Assembly (NCBI GenBank): GCA_017163975.1 | Contig: JAFFSR010000244.1 | Coordinates: 12,215,501-12,279,500, forward strand | DNA length: 64,000 nucleotides | Direction of reading: 5' to 3' | DNA from: Anastatus disparis | Taxonomy: Eukaryota > Arthropoda > Insecta > Hymenoptera > Eupelmidae | Shown: piece by piece, positions 58,913 to 64,000 of the stretch | Numbering within the stretch: position 1 is the stretch's first letter | Layout of the letters: each line of letters begins with the position of its first letter | Notes under the pieces: model-generated | Database searches by the model: none | What the model was told of the DNA's origin: nothing | What the model saw: the letters and a program-made list of their open reading frames with translations, nothing else | Translations under genes and position numbers: made by a program

Positions 58913-61900
58913 ATGGTTCGCGTTACATCGTTAATATTAACTACGCTTTTAATTTTCGGGCATTACCATAGTTGTACAGCTGACGGTGGTTTGGGTGATA
59001 TAACTAAATATTTCGGCTATGCAGGGAACGTTTATAAATTTGGCACGGCATTGTATACTGGTGCCAAAGATCTATACAATATGTTACAACCCAAAACAAC
59101 AAAAGAAAGTGAAAGTGATCAAAAATTATCCGATGGAATGGAAAAACGTATAACTGAGCAAATAAAACAAGTTTCTAAGAATTTAGAATTTCTTAAAGTG
59201 GACATGAAAAATATGAAAGATGAAATTATTGACAAAATCGCAAACGAATTACCAGAACAACTTAGCTTGAGAAATAATTTATTTGAAATTTATTTACGGA
59301 TCAATCAAATAGAAAATTTGTATGAAAATTTTGAAAACTACGTAAAATCTCCGAGAGACTTTCACAACGAGACTCTAATAGATTTTGCACGGACCGCAGT
59401 GTCTCATGACCTTAATGCATTGCCAAATGTATTAAAAACCATGCATTGGATGTTAATTCAAACAGATGTAAATGCAGGAGATAATATACTGACTATTTTA
59501 TCCAGAAATACACAGGTAGAGTAACATTTTTATAATAGAATATTGATCAAATATATGTGAAAATAACTTCTTCTAAGCTGTGTTTGTAATCATTTGGCTT
59601 GATAAGTTACGTATCCCATACCTTATCCATCTGAATCCCTGAACTCTATGATAATTCAATAATATAAAATAGTTGAAATTTTAATTATTAAATTAATAAC
59701 ATTAAATGCGACGCATAAGTTACTTTTTACGATCCTTTTTTTATTAATATAGTAAAATAAAAGCAATAGGAAGGTATTGTTTTATACTGTTTAAAATTTA
59801 ACATCGCAAAAATGATTAATAAACATTAAAAAATTCAACAAAAATAATAAAATGGAAATTCTTTAAAAATCTTAATTCGATTTTTCAGTCACCAACACAA
59901 ATGTGTAAAAGAAGACAATCTCTTCAGCAAATGCTTTATGATCTTTACAACACAGTCGTAGTAGCTGATATTAAAGGATATGCAATGGTGCAATTTGCTA
60001 ATTCTATACTTCAGTTAGCAAATAATGGTAAGTTTTTATATTTGATAAGAATATTCAGATAATTTTTATAAATTTAATTGCATTATATTTTAAACACTCT
60101 GAAATTTTTTTTACTGCCTTTCTTAATTAATAATAAATTATTTATTAATTTCTTTTTTATTGATCTTATTAAAGATACTCTTATCGGCGAACAAAAATTG
60201 GCAGAACACCAGTTTATAAATAGAATCAAAACCACTTTGAAAGCTGTAAAACAAGCAATGTCATCAGCATCTCGTATGATTTGGAAGTGCGATAATCATG
60301 AACATCAAGAAGGTTAGTGCACAATACTCTCATTGGAACATTAGTATGAATATAAAATAATCCAAATTTCATCAAAAATCATTATTTTAGATGTAACATA
60401 CACCAAATTGAATAATTTTTTCCAAAAATACATTATTAACGAAGCTGATATTAATTCTAAGGGAACATGTACTTTAACTTGTCCTGACTATAAACAAACA
60501 TTAGTTTATGGATGTTTTGAAGGGAAAATATGTGCTCAACATAGAAAATGTGAAGGAACGCTATGGGACTGTGAATATAAAATTGATACAACAATGTGGG
60601 TTTGTCCTTCGGTAAGTTGCAAAAGTAATTATTAGGGATTCTCAACGAAATAAAAATTTTTTAATTCTTTCTAGCAATCTATATAAAGAATAATTTGAAA
60701 TACTTCAAACGACAAAAATATAAAAAAAATTGTCGTAAAGCGAAAAATGCTGTGTAAAAATCAACAAGACAGTTGTTTGCATGCGATGCATGTGAAGTCG
60801 GAATTTATTGCTTTACGACAACATATTTTTGTCGCTTGAACTATTTCATTAACGAGAAAATCAAAAAAATATGCATGCATAGAATTGTAAAGTAAAGAAA
60901 AGTTATTATCAATATGGATAATCATTAAATTTTATCAGTACTTTTGAACATATGATTAATATTTTTTTGTTCCAAACCTAGAATAAAAATAGTACTCGAA
61001 GGTATGAATATATAGAATACGGGAATAGTCAAAGATATGGACTACAAGGAAGTTGCAAAACTCCTTCAACAAAACTAGATAGTTGGACTCGAGGTACAGT
61101 TTCATGTAGCTATTGTTTGTGTACGTGTGACGACGCCAACTCAAAAGAATCTGATCGATACATTAACTTAAGAACAGCACATGTAACTCGAGTGTTAAAT
61201 TTGTAAGTTTATCGATTTCATGAAATTTTATTACAAATATGCAAGTATAATATATCTAATTATTGAATACAATTGCAGTGTTGTAACTGGAGTCAGATTG
61301 AGAAAAAGTAATCATATTGTTCATATTCAAATTCAGCAAGGAAGACTATTACCAGGTGGTTTAGTTAATGCAAGTACGGTACACTGGAAACCGATTGAAG
61401 ATTATAAGTTACATAAACCATTACCTGGCACAGAAGGAGAGGTTTATGAATACGTACCGCAAGAAGATGAGGATTATCATGTTCTTCGATATAAAGTAAA
61501 TAGAATGTTAAATCGTGATGATAAAATTTTAGTTAGAAAATCTGCAGTTAATTTAGATGATTTAGATTTTGCTGGTCAGAAACTGGGACCAAATTATGTA
61601 GTCACTGCATTGAAATTTTCTGTAAATACTGTTCGTGGTTCAGGTGAACATGTGAATTTAGAAGTAAAAATGTCGAAATTTGACTTTGCTACCGGACACC
61701 TTAACTTGGAGAAAAGTGTTTGGTATTCTACATATAAAAGTTTTAGTGGCCGAGAAAATTTGGTCGTAAAAAGTGATAAGTAAGCAATAAACTAGTTCTC
61801 TAAAAGGAGAATGTTTTTCTTTCAAGTCACCGATTTCGTTCAAATTTAGTGAAATAATTCTGGATGCATAAACATGAAGAAAATCACTGAAAAAATTACT

Positions 61901-63300
61901 AGATTTATAGTTTTTTAGCATTGATAGCTAAAAGTTTAAATATTTTATTAAATGAAAGCTGAGTTCAAATCTTTTCGAAACAGCATTTATAGTATATAAA
62001 AACATTATTTTTGCCAAAGTTGCAGCATAATAGAGATTAGACCAAATTTAAATTTTTATTACTAATTAATGTTTTAAAAAGGAAAAGTATGTCAAATTTT
62101 TATTACGCTCTAATTTTGAAAAAAAATGTTTCGATTTACTAAAAATGCTGTTTCTAAAGAATTTGAACTTACCCTGGTAGAAATTTACTCTTGATCTATC
62201 TAGATCTGTCTAGTTTTGTATGTTAAATAATCGAGGCCTCGATAAAACTAGATAAATTTTCTACCAGGGTAGCTTTCATTTTAAAAAAGATTTACACTTC
62301 TAGCTATCAATGCTGAAAAACTATAAATCTAGTAAATTTTTCAGTGACTTTTTTTAATTACCATAACTAGGGAAACAAGCTTCGGAGTTTAAGATTTTGG
62401 CTTTCTTAAGGTGGTTCGTGCGACTAACGTGTTTTTTCAAGATATTCTTGAAATTGTAGGTATAGTTCAATGAAGGCAATGTGAATATCATATTAAAATT
62501 TCAGAAAATTTCATCGTTTCGTTTTTGATTAATCGATGTTCAAAGTTTTACAAATTACATTGGAAGTATATCTATATATATTGGAATTTTTACATTTCGT
62601 AGCTGTTAATCGCAATATCTCATAAACTAAATTCAAATTGTAATTGAAAATTTAAACATATATAAAGGAACTAATAATAAACATTTTCCAACAAGATTCA
62701 CGTAAATTCATCGTTTTATTAAAGAGATAAAGTGTTTTGAACATGTAATTATTAGATAAACGATGCATATTTCGTTCACATTTACGTTGCTGCGCATGCG
62801 CAACTGGATCATGTGAGCGCTATCTCTTTCTCTCACAGCTAGCTTTCTCTCTCTTACCGCACGAACCACCTTAATGTTTATGCGTCCAAAATTATTTCCC
62901 AAAATTTGTGTAAAATTGGAAACCCGAAAGAGAAACACTCTCCTTATAAGTTTTAAATATAATTTGAATTTATAATATTCATTACTTCATAATTCATAAA
63001 ATTTCTAGAACCCAAGTGAATCTGAATAATCTCAACGTTCCAATAATATCTGGAGCACCAGCTGTTCCAACATCACAAAGTAATCAGTATTTTTATTTTA
63101 CAACGTCATCAATGGAAACAGACGCTGGACAAACTACGGTACCTTTCATTGATTTGCAGCCGATCGAAACGAATCCACCTACACCACTTTCTGGTGTTGG
63201 TCTATTCCACAAAAGTAGCCATGGATCTGCTGGTTTTTTGTCAATAAAATTGTTTACTTATAACTATGAACCACACTTGCAAATAGAAGAAACTGATTAA
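58913..63300 (+). CDS. Secreted coiled-coil/Cys-rich protein, DUF4803-like, tandem copy C (7 exons)
   Basis: Exons 58913-59515, 59889-60027, 60175-60312, 60391-60611, 60982-61202, 61279-61779 and 63009-63300, summing to 2115 nt (704 residues plus TAA). Start ATG has the context CACCATGG. The signal peptide is TSLILTTLLIFGHYHSCTA. Helix (MEKRITEQIKQVSKNLEFLK), Cys-rich exons 4-5 (LWDCEYKIDTTMWVCPS, SYCLCTCDD) and C terminus (FYFTTSSMETDAGQTTVPF) are all intact. Exons 6 and 7 have the same lengths as copy B (501 and 292 nt), and exon 2 begins SPTQMCK as against SPSQMCK in B and VPMHMCK in A. B and C are therefore probably the younger pair. Intron 6 is 1229 bp (94 and 86 bp in A and B) because of nested mobile elements. 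Confidence 0.85.
60676..60865. mobile_element. MITE of family N (copy 3)
   Basis: TATATAAAGAATAATTTGAA, TAAAGCGAAAAATGC and CAGTTGTTTGCATGC parallel the copy at 46245-46549. The arms around the TTTACGACAA/TTGTCGTAAA pair are inverted. It lies in intron 4 of copy C. Confidence 0.6.
62172..62269. mobile_element. Short MITE of family P (copy 3)
   Basis: A 98-bp element CCCTGGTAGAAATTTA ... AAATTTTCTACCAGGG flanked by TA on both sides. Nested in the palindromic element. The centre TCGAGGCCTCGA is itself a palindrome. Confidence 0.7.
62410..62870. mobile_element. TTAA-flanked MITE, piggyBac-like
   Basis: TTAA at 62406-62409 and 62871-62874 flanks a 461-bp element with 13-bp perfect ends GGTGGTTCGTGCG / CGCACGAACCACC. 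The interior has no transposase. A GCGCATGCGC palindrome and a CT-rich stretch lie near the right end. It is inserted in the right arm of the palindromic element. Confidence 0.8.
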
Positions 63301-63306
63301 AATAAA
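63301..63306 (+). terminator. Polyadenylation signal of copy C
   Basis: AATAAA immediately after the stop codon of copy C (a second, AATAAA, lies at about 63307). Confidence 0.45.
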
Positions 63307-63319
63307 AATAAATTTTCCA

Positions 63320-64000
63320 AAACATTTGATACTTTCCATAATTATATGCAGATTACAATTATTTGTCTTTGAGGGGTTTAATTCATATAAAAGCTCTTTA
63401 AGTTATATATAAATTATTAATTAAGTATATATTATATATAATATATTAAATACTATGGTTAGTAGAAAAGTTTATCAAATATTTAGATTAAATTCTTTGA
63501 TTGAATAAATGATATGCCCTTCATCTAATTAAATCGATTTTTTCAACTCCAGGAAAATTTCTGATTTGTCCTCTTAATAATATAACATAACTTAATAATT
63601 TTAACAGTGGTATATTATGTTTCATTGCATAATGCTTTTATTATTTATTAGCTTTAAATACATTGAAAATTATAAATCTTATTTTCTATTTTTTTCTTTA
63701 CTAAACATCTTAATTAAAAAAGAAAATAAAGCCTCAAATTGTTCAAAAGTTATATACCAATAAAAATTAAGAGCAAATTCAGTATAAAATATGGCATTTA
63801 TTTTATTTAAATGCTATTATTATACTCTTGTAACTCTTGAAAAATGTATGTTTTTCAAATACATTTTTTCCAATCAAAAGGTTTTAATTTGCAGAAAAAA
63901 AGTTTTTTTATTATCAAATACATAAATAATAATATATAAAAAGAATCGATCATTCATTTTTAAATTATTTTATTTAAATTAATTTTATACTTTTATTCAA
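63320..64000. other. AT-rich intergenic DNA at window end
   Basis: Nothing recognisable. No fourth tandem copy begins before the window ends. Confidence 0.5.

Larger units (their letters stand above)
61800..62949. mobile_element. Palindromic element of family M (copy 2) carrying two nested elements
   Basis: The left arm starts AAGGAGAATG and the right arm ends CACTCTCCTTAT, as in copy 1 at 46575. Matching blocks such as TTTTTAGCATTGATAGCTAA and its inverse CTAGCTATCAATGCTGAAAA continue inward. The palindrome is more diverged than copy 1 and has been hit by a family P element (62172-62269) and a TTAA-flanked MITE (62410-62870). It is responsible for the large intron 6 of copy C. Confidence 0.7.

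Overview
The window is AT-rich nuclear DNA from an animal, most likely an insect. My guess is a hymenopteran, perhaps a parasitoid wasp; that rests on gene families and general sequence character, not on a search. Evidence for a eukaryote: GT-AG introns throughout, multi-exon genes that splice cleanly in frame, AATAAA polyadenylation signals, TATA boxes, tRNA-derived SINEs and many inverted-repeat DNA transposons.

Layout, all genes on the + strand. (1) 1-3.8 kb: part of an unidentified acidic-tail gene (candidate exon 525-977) whose downstream intron holds a TTAA-flanked inverted-repeat element (1063-2203), plus a fold-back element at the left edge. (2) 3824-5636: mitochondrial ribosomal protein uS5m (mRpS5), 6 exons, 442 codons. 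(3) 6972-34744: one giant gene, the insect BRUCE/BIRC6 homologue, a BIR-domain E2/E3 ubiquitin ligase that restrains caspases. I can place 47 exons by hand; they join to an uninterrupted frame of 4777 codons, close to the size of the human and fly proteins. A 3' UTR of about 1.5 kb follows. (4) 36.2-39.9 kb: gene-poor DNA with palindromic elements and a degenerate tRNA-like SINE. (5) 39.9-63.3 kb: three tandem copies of a seven-exon gene for a secreted, coiled-coil plus cysteine-rich protein of about 700 residues. It resembles the insect DUF4803 family, whose function I do not know.

The three tandem copies keep almost identical exon sizes (exons 2-5 are 139/138/221/221 nt in every copy). Their introns differ up to about 25-fold because each has collected a different set of mobile elements, often nested inside one another.

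The most unusual signal is a dispersed family of fold-back elements (at least seven to eight copies). They share a GC-rich core and short terminal repeats, while the long hairpin arms match well within each copy but poorly between copies. A second highlight is a nested composite in intron 2 of the middle tandem gene: a long SINE bounded by a 13-bp target duplication, split by a TTAA-flanked MITE and by an antisense SINE with its own 12-bp duplication. All splice sites and repeat boundaries were read by eye and none has been checked by alignment.
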